Shown here one piece after another: positions 45,525 through 58,150 of a stretch of DNA of 64,000 bases. The stretch comes from Hermetia illucens. Lineage: Eukaryota > Arthropoda > Insecta > Diptera > Stratiomyidae. The notes beneath the pieces are model-generated. The model was not told the DNA's origin. It made no database searches and saw only the letters and a program-made list of their open reading frames with translations. The DNA is taken from assembly GCF_905115235.1 (NCBI RefSeq), contig NC_051849.1, forward strand, positions 190,839,786 to 190,903,785. The letters run 5' to 3'. Positions within the stretch are counted from its first letter, which is position 1, and the number at the start of each line of letters is the position of its first letter. The translations under genes and the position numbers were made by a program.

Positions 45525-48500
45525 ATGGATTTCCTCAAGAGTGGTTTGAAAACTGTCCTCGGCGCTCCGGAGCCCGGCCAGCAGCCAACTGGAGCGGAAA
45601 CGGTAAGAGAATTTGTGCAATATTCCATTACATCATGAACCCATTCCGTCCCCTACAATCGTAAAAACTCTGAATTTTGGGGCAACTGTCTGTCCTGTCG
45701 CGCCAATAACTCCGTCTATTTGCAGCCGAAAATACGTCTGAACCCAAGGGTGAAGGTCGTTACTGCGGCACGACTTCTATTGTCATCGTCAATTAAAAAT
45801 AAACCGCTCCGACGTGCAAGCGGAGACCGTATTTTTAGTAAATAATTTTGTCGTAAAACGTATTTTCGGCACACTCATCCAATCGACACTTATTTGAATC
45901 AATCAGAGAGAATTCACTACGTATTTGATGTCGTTTTATTTCAGGTTGAACGCTTGGTGGAGCGCGTAAATTCCTCGACGCTTCTTGATGACCGGCGAGA
46001 TGCCTGCCGGGCGCTGAAAGCCTTATCACGAAAATATCGGATAGAAGTGGGTGCCCAGGGCATGTCAGCGTTAATTCAAGTGTTGCAGATGGACAGAGCC
46101 GATTGCGAGATCATCAGTTATGCATTGGACACGCTTTGTCAGATTGTGACGCCAGAACAATTTGACGAGGAGGCTGACAACCCAACTGTGTCGGTGAATG
46201 TTGGCGAGCAATTCACCGAGATGTTCTTGAAAAACTCTGAAAATGTTACATTGGTGCTGGGATACTTGGAGGAATACGATTTTAGGGTGCGTTGGTCAGC
46301 TATCAAGCTGCTAACGACACTATTAGCGAATAAGACGAAAGATATTCAGGAAATTGTTCTTGTCAGTCCGATGGCAGTCTCGAAACTGATGGATCTGCTG
46401 ATCGACAGTCGCGAAGTGATAAGGAACGATGCCTTGCTATTGCTAATACAGTTGACGAAAGGTAAATGATATGCTTACTAATTTGTTATTTCCAAAAGCC
46501 TTGGAATCATATGTATCGTAGATAGTGAGATTCTGAGGCTGATTTTATAGGAATGAGAGCAGCGGAAGTTTTACATTGCTTCAGATTCGAATTAAGAACC
46601 TACAAACCAAATTAGAATCTGATTGTGATGACTTCCTGGACCCAAAAGTTAAAATTGCTATTCCTTACACGCTTGGCTTTCCTTGAAAAGGTCTAATCCG
46701 GCAAAGAAATGCTAGGTTAGACGAATATTTTGGAACTATGTCCGCTCCCAGAGTTAGTGAGGAGCCAACTGAATTTCAGATAGACTTTATCCATAGCCTT
46801 TTTTAAGAAAAAGCTTGATTTGAACAATTTTGAAAGCGTTGATATCATAGTATTTGTTGCTTTCGTCGAACCTACTCCTCGATTTCATGTTTGGGTATTT
46901 ACGTATTCATTGTAAATTTAGAACTCCTTTCCAGCCTCCTTCATAATAAGGCCACGAATAGAAGTCACTTCGATAGAATTGACATAAGATGTCTCTTCGG
47001 TAAGTTTCTTTGGAGTGACTCAGTCACTGAAGATACTCTCAACGCTTTGATTAGGGCAACTGCTAGGCCAAAGACGATCCCAACTCTACTTGAGAAAAGA
47101 GATAATGATTCCCCTTTGAGTTGGGAATTAAAGCCGGGGTACATTTGGCATAACCGCGCGGACGGACGGCCAGCACAACCTGTCAAATTTATTTCATATA
47201 ATGGAATTGTATAGTGCAATGTACAATACCGCTCTCGCGTTCATAAGAAAATGTGAAAAATTAAAATTTTCCGACATCGACAGAAAGATACGGTGTCGTG
47301 GCAGTTTTTTTTTTTAAGTTTATGTCATTCTCGGTTAAACCGCAGAGTTAAGAATTCATTTAAACAGTTCCCTGCTTGTCGTAAAAGGGATAGAAATCCG
47401 TGAATTCGCAGTCCAATTTCAATTCTGCTTCTTTTTCTTCAGCCTTTGTCCCGTTCACAAGTGGGATCGGCTCGTCGTGATCGGTTTCGCCATCTTATTC
47501 TATCAAATGCCTGATATGGATGCAATCGTGAGGCTTTTAAATCCCCATCCAGCGTATCAAGCCACCGTTGTTTCGGCCTGCCTTTTGGTCGTTTACCATC
47601 GACTTCGATGTTCAGATCAATCTTGGCACGTAAATTCTCGTTGGCACGAATTACGTGACCAAACCATCGAAGACGTCTCTCTCAAAGTTTTTGCACGATC
47701 GATGCAACCCCATATCCGTCGCGGATATCCTCATTTCGGATGTGATCAAAACGTGTCACGCCACTAGTCCAACGCAACATCTTCGTCTCCATTACCGCAA
47801 GACGCCGTTCATTGCCTCTTATAATTGGTCAACACTCAGAACCATAGAGGGCGACAGGACGGACGACATTCCGGTGGTCGTTGATACGTCGATCACAAAG
47901 AACACCAGTTGTGGAACGCTACTTCATTCAGGTTGCTTTAATGCGTAAAGCAATTTCATAACGCAATTTTCCAAATCGCTCAGTTCTAGTCAGGGCCGCT
48001 AACAGAACTAAGCGATTTAAATATCTCGAGTCAATGCTATCAGCCAATGAAGAACTGCGTTATGCTCCGCGTATAGGGAAACACAAAAGCGTTTATACCT
48101 GAAGAGTCAAGTTTCTGGTTTCCCGACTTGGTTTCATTTATTCACTTTGTCTTGATCAGTTTTGAATGATTCTTCTTTTTCAGTAGCATATGCTACTTGA
48201 TTGCAAAAAAAAAACAAAAGCGCAACCGATTTCCGAATGGCGTGAACTGCCATCACAACGCAGTGGGTAAACTTCCCGCAGGCTTAAGATTTCATTTAAA
48301 TTATTCTCTGCTTGTCGTAAAATCAATGAAATTCCGTGGGTTTGCAACCCAATTTCGATTACCCTTCCTGCTAATGAAACGTTATTGACGCTTCAAAATA
48401 AGGGTAAAATTATTCGTTACGACCAGAATGAGGAGCATTGCAATAGTACAGTGCTACGCGCTAATGGAGACTTTCTATATAGGGGGAAAGGAGCCTTGCT

Positions 48501-51500
48501 ATGGCTGACTTTACGCAATCCATATTTCATCAGTCTGGCGTCAGTCAGAATGACAAAATTATAACAAACTGATCGTCTTGGGCATTTTTATGGCAATGAT
48601 TGATGAACTGATGAATATTTAAATTTTTAAATAAAATCTGTCAGTCTGGTTAAAATAATTGAGTGTAGTGCTGTTGTCATTGTGTTGTTAAGCGAAACAT
48701 GATTTCTGAAGCAAACAACAAAAATGGTTTTTTGTCGTCTTATTTATACTGAGCACGTCAGTTTTTCATCAGTCCATTTTTGATGGATTGACTTATGACC
48801 GACTGAGGAAATGCTGGTCGTGTAAGGTCAACCTATAAGCAACTGATTGCAGTCCAAGCGGGGCTTTTAAGGTGGCAATGCAATCTTGATATTTGATATG
48901 AATTCCACGGTGAACTCTGACAACATCCTGGGTGAATTTGTGATGCGGAAAAGACAGCAATAATGGTGAGAGGCCTGTGGCTTTCTGCAATTTCCACAGC
49001 CTCGTCATTGGTGGCATTTTGTTCAAGCACAAAACTCGCGCTAAAGTCAGTTTAGTTTTAACTAGTCGGCAGCGAATAAGCATTCAATTTACGACTAACA
49101 CTGATTTTATAATCTGTCTCCTAGATGTGCCTAATAAGAGGGACACTGATTGAGAAATTTTGGGGGAGAATCGGTGAACGCCAGGGTTTGATAGATCAAT
49201 TGTTCGCAGCGAGTGGTGGCGAGCGTGACACGTCCGAACTCCAATATCGTGACAAATCACGGTTAGTGCATCATATTGAATATTGTGAAAATTGAATTTT
49301 ATTATTATTGCACTGTTCAGAAAAGCCGCAAAGCTGCCGCAAATAATACCAATTTCAAAACAGTATATTACGTCATAAAAGAATTTTCAAGTGGTCACAC
49401 GTTTTTCGATGATCTGTAAGGGATGTTAACGGTCGGCTTCTCAACTTAAGTGATGGAAAGACGCATTTTTCTTGGGAGAAATAGCACTGTAATACTGGAT
49501 ACGGACTGCTGTCAATGAGCCCAAGCGATGGAAGGCGATCGGGCTTGACGGTCTCTTCGGTCAATTCTTCACAGTAACTTCGGCAGAGCTGATACTTTCA
49601 CTTAACCAGGAATCTTGGGAATCCGAGATCTTTCCAAGTGAACATACGAAGGAGATGGTCGTAGATTTTCTAAAAGGGGCATGCTCGGAAAGTCTGGAAG
49701 GGGTTGAAATGTATTTCGGCGAAACGCGAATGATGTTACGTAGGCGTGTTTAATACGCTATGCCCCATCAAGGGGTAAATGGAAACCAGCCAAAAAAACA
49801 GGAAATCATAAGATTAGCGGATTGGCAAGTATGGTAGGTAGGTAGGTATCAGTGGCTGTTCCGGGAAGCCCAATTAGCGCAATGGTACGCCGTTTTGATG
49901 CCACAAACTTCTAAGAGCGTGACTGCTGTTATGAGAGCAGGGAGGCAGAGCCCAGTCGGCTCAGATCTTCAGAGCCAGCTCGTAGCATTCACGAAGGAAA
50001 ACAGCTCTCCCACCCTGCAGCTAGAAATCTCTCTGGGGTCCCCAAAGAATGGTTTACCCAGTGTCCGTAGCCTGACTAAACTAGAGCTAGGCAATCGCAG
50101 AGGAAGTGCCTGAGGGTTCCCCCCTCTCCGTAGCTTGGGCAATGCGAATTGTAGGGTATGCCGAGCCAGTGCCCCGTGCAGACCACCGTAATCTTGTATG
50201 CCTTTGCACGTGTCTGCCACAGGAGCTCTCGTGATCGGGTTATGTTATAAGCCAAATCCTCCTTGAATTGGCACCGGTGGTAAACCTTCGCTATCGGCTG
50301 CTAAGTAGTGCGAGTAGATTCCGCTCCTAACAGTCGTCAACGGGACACCGACTGTACTCGCCGGAGGACTGCCAAGAACAGAGCGGCGCCTGGCCAATCC
50401 CATCTCTATTCCTATGCCCGGGAATTCAAAAGATGCATATGCCTATGCCCGCGTTTGTGCACTACCCCACCAGCCTAGAGGATGTTGTCGCTAAGTACAA
50501 GGCCTTAATGGCCGCTTGACTGTCGGTGAGAATGGCTATGTTACGCTTGGGGCTCGGCACTTCCGCTTGGAATACACTGACGAAATCTGGGAGACCATAC
50601 GATTTGAATACACTGTGTGCATTCCAGAAAACCCCCGTACTCCACAAACCATCTCTGATCCATCGGTGTCATAATTTGCAATACCCCACCGGTCCTCTAC
50701 TCTGCCCTGATTGAAGCCTACAGCAAAGTTTCTCGTGAAGTTCAAATTGCATGTGGTATAGTCTGTGGGAAATGCCTAGATTTCTGAGGTCTATGCCGAG
50801 TCTGCATTTTGCGGCCCACAGACACACCTTTCGGAACGTCCCTTCCATGATGTCGCTCATAATGGACGGAAACATCCCTGACACTAATATCGCCATACCT
50901 GGCATACGCCACTATCTTCACCATGATGCTGTCCATATTCGTTAACTTTCGTCCATCACTATCAACCAGAGTACCGGAGAGATTACGCCACCCGGGGGCG
51001 TGCCTCTGTTCACAGCTCTGGTGAAGTGGTTGCCTCCCAGATCCAAGGCTTCCTTGATGGCGTTGGTACTAATTTTGTTCAATGCTCCCTCTATATACAA
51101 GTAGGCAGCTAGGGTATACTGCTTGTACTGTAGTGACCTCTTCCTAATCGCCCTTAAGTGAATATCCAGGCTGAGCCTGATTGGCCGCACTTGCCCGCTT
51201 TCGGTATGAAAACTACTCGTGCGCGTCTCCAGGAGTGTAGTACGTATCCTAAAGAGGTACAGCTCCGGTAAATCTCAACAAGCCACGGCACAACCCTTTC
51301 TTGCTGCTTCTGTAGCATGACTGGCATTATGCCATCAGAGCCTGGAGATTTATATGCGGAGAAGCTGTTTATAGCGCAGCCGAACTTATCCTCGGGTAAT
51401 TACCAATTTGATAGTCTCGCACGGCTGGAGTGGCCGCAAATCCTCTAAGACTCTTAGTCCTCCTGGTGAAAGAGTGCATCTGAACCAGCAGCTCCAAGGT

Positions 51501-54500
51501 TTCACCAGAAGATTCTGTCCAGGAGTCAGTCTTTTTAAGAAAGGATGAGCCCCAATGTTCATTGGACAGAATCTTACTGAGCCTCGCGGATTCGCTGGTG
51601 TTTTCGATGTACTGACTATAGTCCAATCAAGACCGCCTCTTGGCAGTCTTGATGGCCGACTTGTAATTTTTCAGGCTGCCAATATTTACGCCTGTAGCAG
51701 ATGTTGAAAATTTCCCTGGTCATGTGTTACCATAATAATAATTGATAATAATTTCTTAAAGAAACTCACCAGTTGTGCTACTGCGTCAAAATAGCAATCC
51801 CGCACTCTGACAAGCGTTATCTTAGAACCCCTTTGTCTATGTAATTGTTCAAGAACTGGGGCGCAATAAAGGAGATACACTTCCATACTTCCGCAGGTCT
51901 TTTAGAAGGAGTTTTCGAAGTGTGTCCCATTCCTGATAGGGTCTCCGATTCCAGTCGTTCACATTTAGTTGCACTAGGTGTTTTATTGTTTCCAGCCTGT
52001 GCTGTTCGGCAGGCTCCTTCGGCCTTTGTGTTACTTTGTTCGATGGTGTTTTTCAGTTTTGTGTTCCAGAAAGCATTTTTCTCAATAGGATATACTTCCT
52101 TACACCGGATGGACTACCGTTCATGACGATTTCCCTCTAGTTTGTATTTCTGCTACCATGTTCAGTAGGCTAGAGTAGGAATTCCGTCTAACAAGGAGCT
52201 GCAGAAGAGTTTTTGGACACTCCATTGTCTTAAGCGCTCCAAGTTTGGTTCGGTCCTGCTCTCATACGCCGATGGACCTCTGTAAATACATTTTCACTAA
52301 AGAATGGACGCCCGATACCAAGAGCTCCACCATATTTACCCCCGTGTCATTCTTTCATCAGCACGCGACGCATTACACTTTTGGCTGGAGATTACTTGCC
52401 GCTTAGCTTCAAGAGAACCCCTATTAAGCTTTATTATCGCTGCAAAGGGAAAGCATGTGAAAATTTCGTCGTCGTCTTCCTGGTCGTGCAACGCCTACTG
52501 GACGAACGTTACCGCGTTTAATCACTCGACTTGAATAGACTGGATTAACAAAGGATCTACTACAGAGTAGAAGACCTCGAAATGCTCGTTCTACCAAAAT
52601 TTCTGGTGCTTAAGATATGGTAGAAGGGGCAGCAACATTAACTAGATGATGATGCGGCACAATTGAGCTACTCACGTCATGTCTATGCAGCCAATTTTGA
52701 ATAAGGACTTGAAGATATTGAGGATCCCCACATGGTAATGATGAAGAGCCCCTACATTATTGTTACTGTATGGTGTGGAGTCCCACTGCATCTGTCATCG
52801 GTTCGTTCTTTTTTTAGAAAAATTGAGACCAAATAATAACTGTGAATGGTAAGCGGCACGTAACCATGATCGAACATAATGCGCATCCTAACGTCGGCGT
52901 TCTCCGCCCTTTTGATATAGGATTTTTTTTTTGGTTCTGAATTTCAGAGAATCATTAAACACTGTCAAATTTGAGAAAAGCCAATTCAAGAAGAAGAGGT
53001 TTTAAAAAAAAGTTCGTCCTATCACGAGCTGCGAAACTGGCATTCGCTCCTTGATTGTCAGGGTCGGCTACAAAATGCAGTCATTGCTAACGACTATAAG
53101 CATTCAATTCTGTTACCGAGAGATCATCATACTACTCATCTAGTTATACTGGACGCACATCGAAGTACTTTCAATAACTGTATTTCTACGGTTCGGAACT
53201 GAGAATGTGATATTGAATCCTCAACAATCAAAAGGTGATACTTAACAAGCTGAATTCTAAGGGACAAATCCTCGTAATCGTTCAGTACCTTAATCAACAG
53301 ACGACACAGGTTCTTAGCGCAAACTTGTTTTTCAAGGATTGATAATACCGGACCGTAACAGATCAAACTACTCCATCGTCACCAGGGTGGACACCGCAGA
53401 CACGTCCTGGCCATTTCGTCGGAGTCATTTTTCTTTCCCTAACTAGTATCAACTGGCGAGACTTTATACTAGGGCTTTCCGTTCTACTTAGTTTGTACCT
53501 GTAAATGGTGTAGATAATCCTGAAACCAATTCCTCCAAAACGTCTTATGTATCAAAGTTCGTAAAAAATATTATTTCAATCACAATCCAAATTTTCCATC
53601 GCCCAAGTGAATATCTCTGCAGTTTCTTTAGGGTATATCAAAATACAATTTCGTAAAACAACACTTGTCTATCCTCTTACGTCTTATTACACATAAAATT
53701 CCATTTTCTCAAAATCACTCATATACAGGATAATAATAGGCGAGTTTTTTGTAAAAACTCGTTTTTTGTCATCTTTTTTTCGTGAAACCTTGATACTTCT
53801 GAATCATCATCCGCATTTTCCCTTTAAAGTAGTGTATCACCCACTTAACGACAAATATCCATAGCTTCTTGGAGTATTGAGCCATATTTATAAACAGTCT
53901 CAGGGTCCCTCCACAATTTCCAAGGAGAACTTCTAGCGTATGCATACATTGGCTTCAGAATACCGTAACAAGAAAGATGTTTTCATCTCGAGAGCAAATG
54001 TATTGCAAATGAAAAATAACAAGAGTTTATCAGTTTCCAAACATAATTTGATATAAACCCTTTCATTTATTTCCAGGAAATGCCAACATTCAAAAAATTG
54101 TCGCTTTTGAAAATGCCTTTGACCGTCTCTTCGATGTAGTTCGCGATGAAGGTTGTTCCGATGGCGGAATTATCGTCGAGGATTGCCTTATTTTAATGTT
54201 AAATCTCCTTAAAAACAACTCTAGCAACCAACAGTTCTTCAAAGAAGGTTCATATATCCAACGTCTAGCTCCAATGTTCACCATTGCCCCGGAGACGGAG
54301 GAAAATGGATGGACGCCTCAGAAAGTATCCAATATGCATTGCATGCTACAAGTTGTGCGTGCTCTAGTCAGCCCCAGTAACCAACTTCAAATAATTTCAT
54401 CGTGCCAGAAAACCATGCGAACTTGTGGCCTATTAGAAGCACTTTGTAATATGTTGATGGGCAGTGGAGTGCCAGCTGATATATTGACCGAGACAATAAA

Positions 54501-56209
54501 TACTGTGGGCGAAGTTATAAGAGGAGATTTGAGCAATCAAGAATACTTAAGTACAGTTATGGCACCAAGCAACCCTCCACGACCAGCAATTGTAGTTCTG
54601 TTGATGTCAATGGTGAATGAGAAACAACCGTTGTCACTTCGGTGCGCCGTGCTGTACTGTTTTCAGTGCTTCCAATACCGGAATGAAGTCGGACAAGCTT
54701 CGCTGGTACAGACTCTTCTCCCTTCAAGCTCAGAAGTATCGTCTCTGACAGCGGGGCAATTACTTTGTGGCGGTCTATTCAGCACAGACTCCTTAGCCAA
54801 CTGGCTCTCTGCTGTTGCACTTATGCACGCTTTGATAGAAAACCCAGCACAAAAGGAACAATTATTACGTGTTTTGCTAGCAACTTCTGTCGGTAGCCCA
54901 CCTGTATCATTACTACAACAATGCACAACACTTCTCCAGCAAAGTAACTACAAACTACAAAGTAAAGTCGGAATATTGATGCTACTCAGTACGTGGCTAA
55001 GTCATTGCCAAGTATGTGTGAAAGCATTCCTATCCACCCCAAGCAGCGTGGCATATTTGATTGCCCAAGTCAGTGCCAATGAACACGATGAGAACGAGTA
55101 CCTCATACAAGGACTCTGTAGTTTCCTTATGGGCATTTGCATTCAATTCAACGATAATTCATTACAAAACAACAAAAGGGAGGACTTATGCCAGGTACGG
55201 TGGAATTATGGTTGACGGTTGGTTTGAAATACTAAAACTGCATGTTTTTTTGTTCAGCTAATTGTGAAACGAATCGGTTTGGAAATGTTCACAGCGAAAC
55301 TCGGCGATGTCTCGAAACACGAAGCATACAGCCGGGCAGCAAAACAGCCACAAATACGGGCCAAGTCTGCATCTGAGTTACTGCTGGACTATGAGTTTTG
55401 CAAATTGTTTAAAGCTTTGGAATGTAAGTTATTTGTTTTCTAGGTTTTAGGACTACATTTGATAATTAGCTAAGGACAATATCCTTAAATTGGTGAAAAG
55501 CTGACAGATATATCTTTTGTCTCCTCATTTTCAAGCTGTTATAACAAAGACAGTAAACGGATATGACGTCAACGGACCGAATTTAACAGAACTCACTCTC
55601 AGCAGTGAGGCTTCAGACCTCGTTAGTCAATACAAGGACATAATCCGCGAACAGGACAATAAAATGAATGATATGAAACAGAAGATCGCAGCTCTAGAAG
55701 TCCAAAACGAGACCATTCAGCGTCAGCTAACTGACGCTTTAACTGCAAACTCCCAACTCACCGATCAGAATATCCTCCTCAAAGCGCAACTAACAGCAGC
55801 TGCCGGCGCTGGTGCTGCTGCTGCAAGTGCTAGCGCAGAACCCGAACCGGCAAACCCCACAACATCGGAGCCACATGTTGCTCTCAACACCCAGATTAGC
55901 TTCTACCAATCTGAGAATGCTCGGTTATTAGAAGAGATTGAAGCTTTAAAAATTAGCCTCCACGACAAGTCACGAAACTCTTCAAGTGTCGTTGAAGAAT
56001 TCGAACACCTAAAAAAGGATCAAGAGGATCTTCTTGAACTGCTAACAGATCAGGAGAAGAAAATTCTAAAATATAAGCAGATTCTTCAAAACCTCGGTGA
56101 AAATGTAGATACGGAAGATGAACTGGACGACGAGGATTTCATGGAGCGACGCGAAACCACCAGCACATCACTTACTTCCACAGATGATCATCCAAGATCT
56201 GAAAGCTAA
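45525..56209 (+). CDS. p115: general vesicular transport factor p115 (USO1), Golgi tether
   Basis: Five exons: 45525-45602, 45945-46461, 54077-55194, 55258-55423 and 55536-56209. All have GT-AG borders and consistent phases (0, 1, 0, 1), giving 850 aa, close to the fly protein. The globular head (about residues 1-640) is armadillo-like. It includes the strongly conserved stretches RRDACRALKALSRKYRIEVG and DNPTVSVNVGEQFTEMF, LKNNSSNQQFFKEGSYIQRL, and VPADILTETINTVGE. A coiled-coil tail (about 655-800), interrupted by an alanine-rich linker, and an acidic end (DTEDELDDEDF) follow. Family knowledge: p115 tethers COPI/COPII vesicles to cis-Golgi membranes with GM130, giantin, Rab1 and SNAREs; the acidic end binds GM130/giantin. 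The start is supported by the conserved MDFLKSGLKTVLG. Intron 2 is 7.6 kb and filled with LINE fragments; the coding frame is undamaged. Confidence 0.96.
46462..47300. other. p115 intron 2, 5' part; nothing recognised
   Basis: No transposon motif was found. A 107-codon open frame at 46891-47214 (+) has no recognised domain and no splice or start context, so it is not called as a gene. Confidence 0.4.
47335..47410 (+). repeat. dispersed repeat copy, also at 48295-48370
   Basis: CTGCTTGTCGTAAAAGGGAT followed by AGAAATCCGTGAATTCGCAG and TCCAATTTCAATT matches CTGCTTGTCGTAAAATCAAT through GAAATTCCGTGGGTTTGCAA and CCCAATTTCGATT. Both are in direct orientation about 960 bases apart, flanking the LINE remnant between them. 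Both are preceded by TTCATTTAAA. Confidence 0.65.
47440..47990 (-). mobile_element. RTE-like LINE C-terminal remnant in p115 intron 2
   Basis: The minus strand encodes a continuous but decayed RT thumb and C-terminus: ALYGSEC-type residues near 47850, a RRLAVMETKMLRW block near 47800-47765 and a TRFDHIRNEDIRDGYGVAS block near 47760-47705. KLRERRLRWFGHVIRANENL lies near 47690-47630 and KRPKGRPKQRWL near 47595-47560. It is the same family as the short piece at 15683-15893. No catalytic region. Confidence 0.75.
48065..48370. repeat. repeat-derived sequence
   Basis: The motif TTTATACCTGAAGAGTCAAG at about 48092 also occurs as TTTATACCTGAAGCGCCAGC at about 8245. The end (48295-48370) is the second copy of the 76-base repeat at 47335-47410. 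Family not identified. Confidence 0.45.
48371..49495. other. p115 intron 2, middle; nothing recognised
   Basis: AT-rich stretch with no domain in either strand's open frames. Sequence around 48530-48800 contains the word TCAGTC several times but no clear repeat unit. Confidence 0.35.
49500..49690 (+). mobile_element. short RTE-like LINE RT fragment
   Basis: The plus strand reads AIGLDGLFGQFFTVTSAELI, then LSLNQESWESEIFPSEHTKE, equivalent to the KAAG.D....AEL.......SWESE.F region at 29740-29870. Heavily decayed. Confidence 0.55.
49830..51690 (-). mobile_element. LINE with CCTACC tail (copy 3): RT plus RNase H, decayed
   Basis: The 3' end at 49830-49900 (GGTAGGTAGGTAGGTATCAG ... CCCAATTAGCGCAATGG) is the reverse complement of the tails at 33130-33178 and 60935-60968. 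To the right, on the minus strand, come RNase H pieces (NIAILTDSQAAIKALYLATT near 50565-50485) and YKQYTLAAYLYIEGALNKIS near 51125-51080. RGTPPGGVISPVLWLIVMDE (51010-50950) and SARLSKILSNEHWGSSFLKK near 51590-51530 follow. All have counterparts in copy 4 at 58490-60970. Stops and shifts are frequent. It lies in p115 intron 2, antisense to the gene. Confidence 0.82.
51691..54076. other. p115 intron 2, 3' part; no gene recognised
   Basis: The first part, to about 52150, may be more LINE sequence (minus-strand EKNAFWNTKLKNTIEQSNTK near 52080-52020) but no family motif is clear. The rest is AT-rich intron, ending in the acceptor TTTCATTTATTTCCAG at 54076. Confidence 0.35.
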
Positions 56210-56528
56210 AGGACGGAGAAAGTTACAATCGCTGGGTATCGATTGAGTTTTTATATGTATATTGTGTTTTATTGAATTTATATTATTTGATATTGTTATT
56301 CGTTCTATTCGGAAGCAGAAATATTTGCAGGAATAACGTTAAAGCATGTAAGTACACACGGTTAGAATTTCCACATAGGGTTTTTAGCTCCTCGTTTACT
56401 CGAAGAAACTGTTTGGAAAGTCTTGCATTTGTTAGTTGTGACAGACGAATATCCACTCATTGTACAAGTCAAGAGATTTCTAGGCAAAATTAAAGTCGCA
56501 ATGCACGTCTAGTCTACATCGTTGGATG

Positions 56529-56534
56529 AATAAA
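56529..56534 (+). terminator. polyadenylation signal AATAAA, p115
   Basis: A canonical AATAAA lies 320 bases after the p115 stop codon; a second one follows near 56584. Either would give an ordinary 3' UTR length. Confidence 0.55.
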
Positions 56535-56599
56535 GTATGAATACGTCCCAAGATTCAATTTTTTGTTAAAGCACTAAACTTTAAATAAATCAATGCATC

Positions 56600-57080
56600 T
56601 AAAAACCAATTCTACTCATTGTTTTGGAAAAGTATTTAATTGTGGTGTGAGCTGCAGAAGGGTCTTTATTTATTCTAAATTAAATTTTCTAAATGACAAG
56701 AAGACTGTTTTGATTTTAAGATACTTTCTCTGAGATTGAATTAACGAAAGAGCATCGAGATAGTTGCGAGTGCATAGCTGATTTCTTTTCTATCAAACAA
56801 ATTCAGGATTTATCACTTAAGTAGAGTAAAATTCAGTAAATATAAGAACGTACAACTTCGTCTGTCGGCACTTTAAATTGGTTTGTCCTAAATGTCAACA
56901 TTTGGCTCTTTTTTGTCGAAAATGTAAATATTTCTCAATAAAGGATGCTTTAGTGGAAACTGGAATTTGTTTTTATTGCTGCGATTACAGGCTGGGTGTT
57001 CCATAGAACCGACTTGGCCTGCTGAAATCTTCGTTTTTACTCTTCTTGGTAGTGTGGGCGCATCCTCCAACTGAGCAACG
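56600..57080. other. intergenic, nothing recognised
   Basis: AT-rich sequence after the p115 3' UTR, without a recognisable element. Confidence 0.4.
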
Positions 57081-57086
57081 TGTAAC

Positions 57087-57895
57087 TTGGGTCCTCCCAT
57101 CTGTTTAGTGACTTTTTGGGGGCAAATTGACTATACCATATATTACAGCGGCCACCCAATAAACGACCTTCTCGCAGTATCGCTAGGCACTCTGTTCGGC
57201 TTGAGGTCATCGCGGAAACTGGTGACCGAAAGTCGATGGGGGCAGAGGCGACGGCACCAAAAACACGACGCCGCACTGCAGGCAACAGTTTCAGCACTCG
57301 CCGAAGCACTCTCCTCTACCGTCCAGCTGAAGTTTCCGTTGAGGTTCGAGACGATTTCTAAAGAACGTGTCTAGAATTCTCGGCAATGGATCCTTTGCAT
57401 AGACCAGGTATTCCCAGGCTCTATACATCTCCACCAACTCCGAGACTTTTATCTCAAATCAATGATAAGATTGCATCTCGGCTGTGTGCTGATATGTCAC
57501 TTCTGCAACTACAGTCAGTTGTGTATTGTGGTGCAGTTACGGCCGTCAGATTGCACGGTCAGAAGATTCGTTCTCGCGTTATTGGTTTAAATGACCGAAG
57601 AGATTCACTTAGGCAGGACATTGCTAAACTGATTCAGATCAGCGCTGGCAATGCTAGCAGACGGGTCAGAAATAAAGTGCAGAGGGTTTACAGAGACTAT
57701 GCCATTCCCAATGAAACACCCGTAGTTGAAATTCTGGACACACTTAAACAGAAACTTTCTGTCATATACAGTTGGCGAAAGTCACTCCAAACGTGTCCAG
57801 AATGCAACTTACGCAAGGAACCAGCGGTGTTTTTTTTAGATAATGCAACGAATCCAAACAGAGCGTCCAGACAGTACAGTTTTCGGTAAAGGGAT
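57087..57895 (+). mobile_element. fragment of an R2-like LINE (region before the RT)
   Basis: The clean 167-codon frame at 57386-57889 reads LLSQINDKIASRLCADMSLL, then QLQSVVYCGAVTAVRLHGQK, RDSLRQDIAKLIQISAGNAS and RRVRNKVQRVYRDYAI. IPNETPVVEILDTLKQKLSV and YSWRKS follow. In insect genomes this basic segment (with R..R.K...V.R, LDTLKQKLSV..) lies between the N-terminal zinc-finger region and the RT in a group of single-ORF LINEs whose C-terminus resembles 44521-45060. The RT itself is not present; the frame stops just after RKS-type residues in divergent sequence. The piece at 57087-57374 is less certain. An intact reading frame in an isolated fragment suggests a fairly recent insertion. Confidence 0.6.
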
Positions 57896-57922
57896 CGAGA
57901 GAATATTGAGGTGGGCTTCGGG

Positions 57923-58150
57923 GGTTCCGGATTGCTCAAGTGGCTAGAGCGCTGGGCTATCGTAGCGAAAGGTCGCGGTTTAAATTTCACTGGTGGAAGG
58001 GAGACTTGCTATCGTAACTAGATGTCGGATATCAGTAGACTCAGCTGCGAATGAGTGCCTGAGTCAAATCATGGTAATAATCTCGGGCGAGCGCAATGCT
58101 GACCACATTGCCTCCTACAGTATACTGTAGTGTACGGTTACGGTCTAAAA
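57923..58150 (+). mobile_element. tRNA-derived SINE, 3'-truncated copy
   Basis: The head, TTCCGGATTGCTCAAGTGGC with A box, is followed by the B box GGTTTAAATTT. The body (CGAATGAGTGCCTGAGTCAA, then AATCTCGGGCGAGCGCAATG, CTGACCACATTGCCTCCTAC) closely follows the copy at 13303-13605. The last about 75 bases and the (ATT)n tail are missing. Confidence 0.78.

Noticed and set aside
46891-47214. 107-codon open frame in p115 intron 2 as a nested gene
   Set aside because: No recognisable domain, no splice or promoter context, and length within chance for this amount of sequence.
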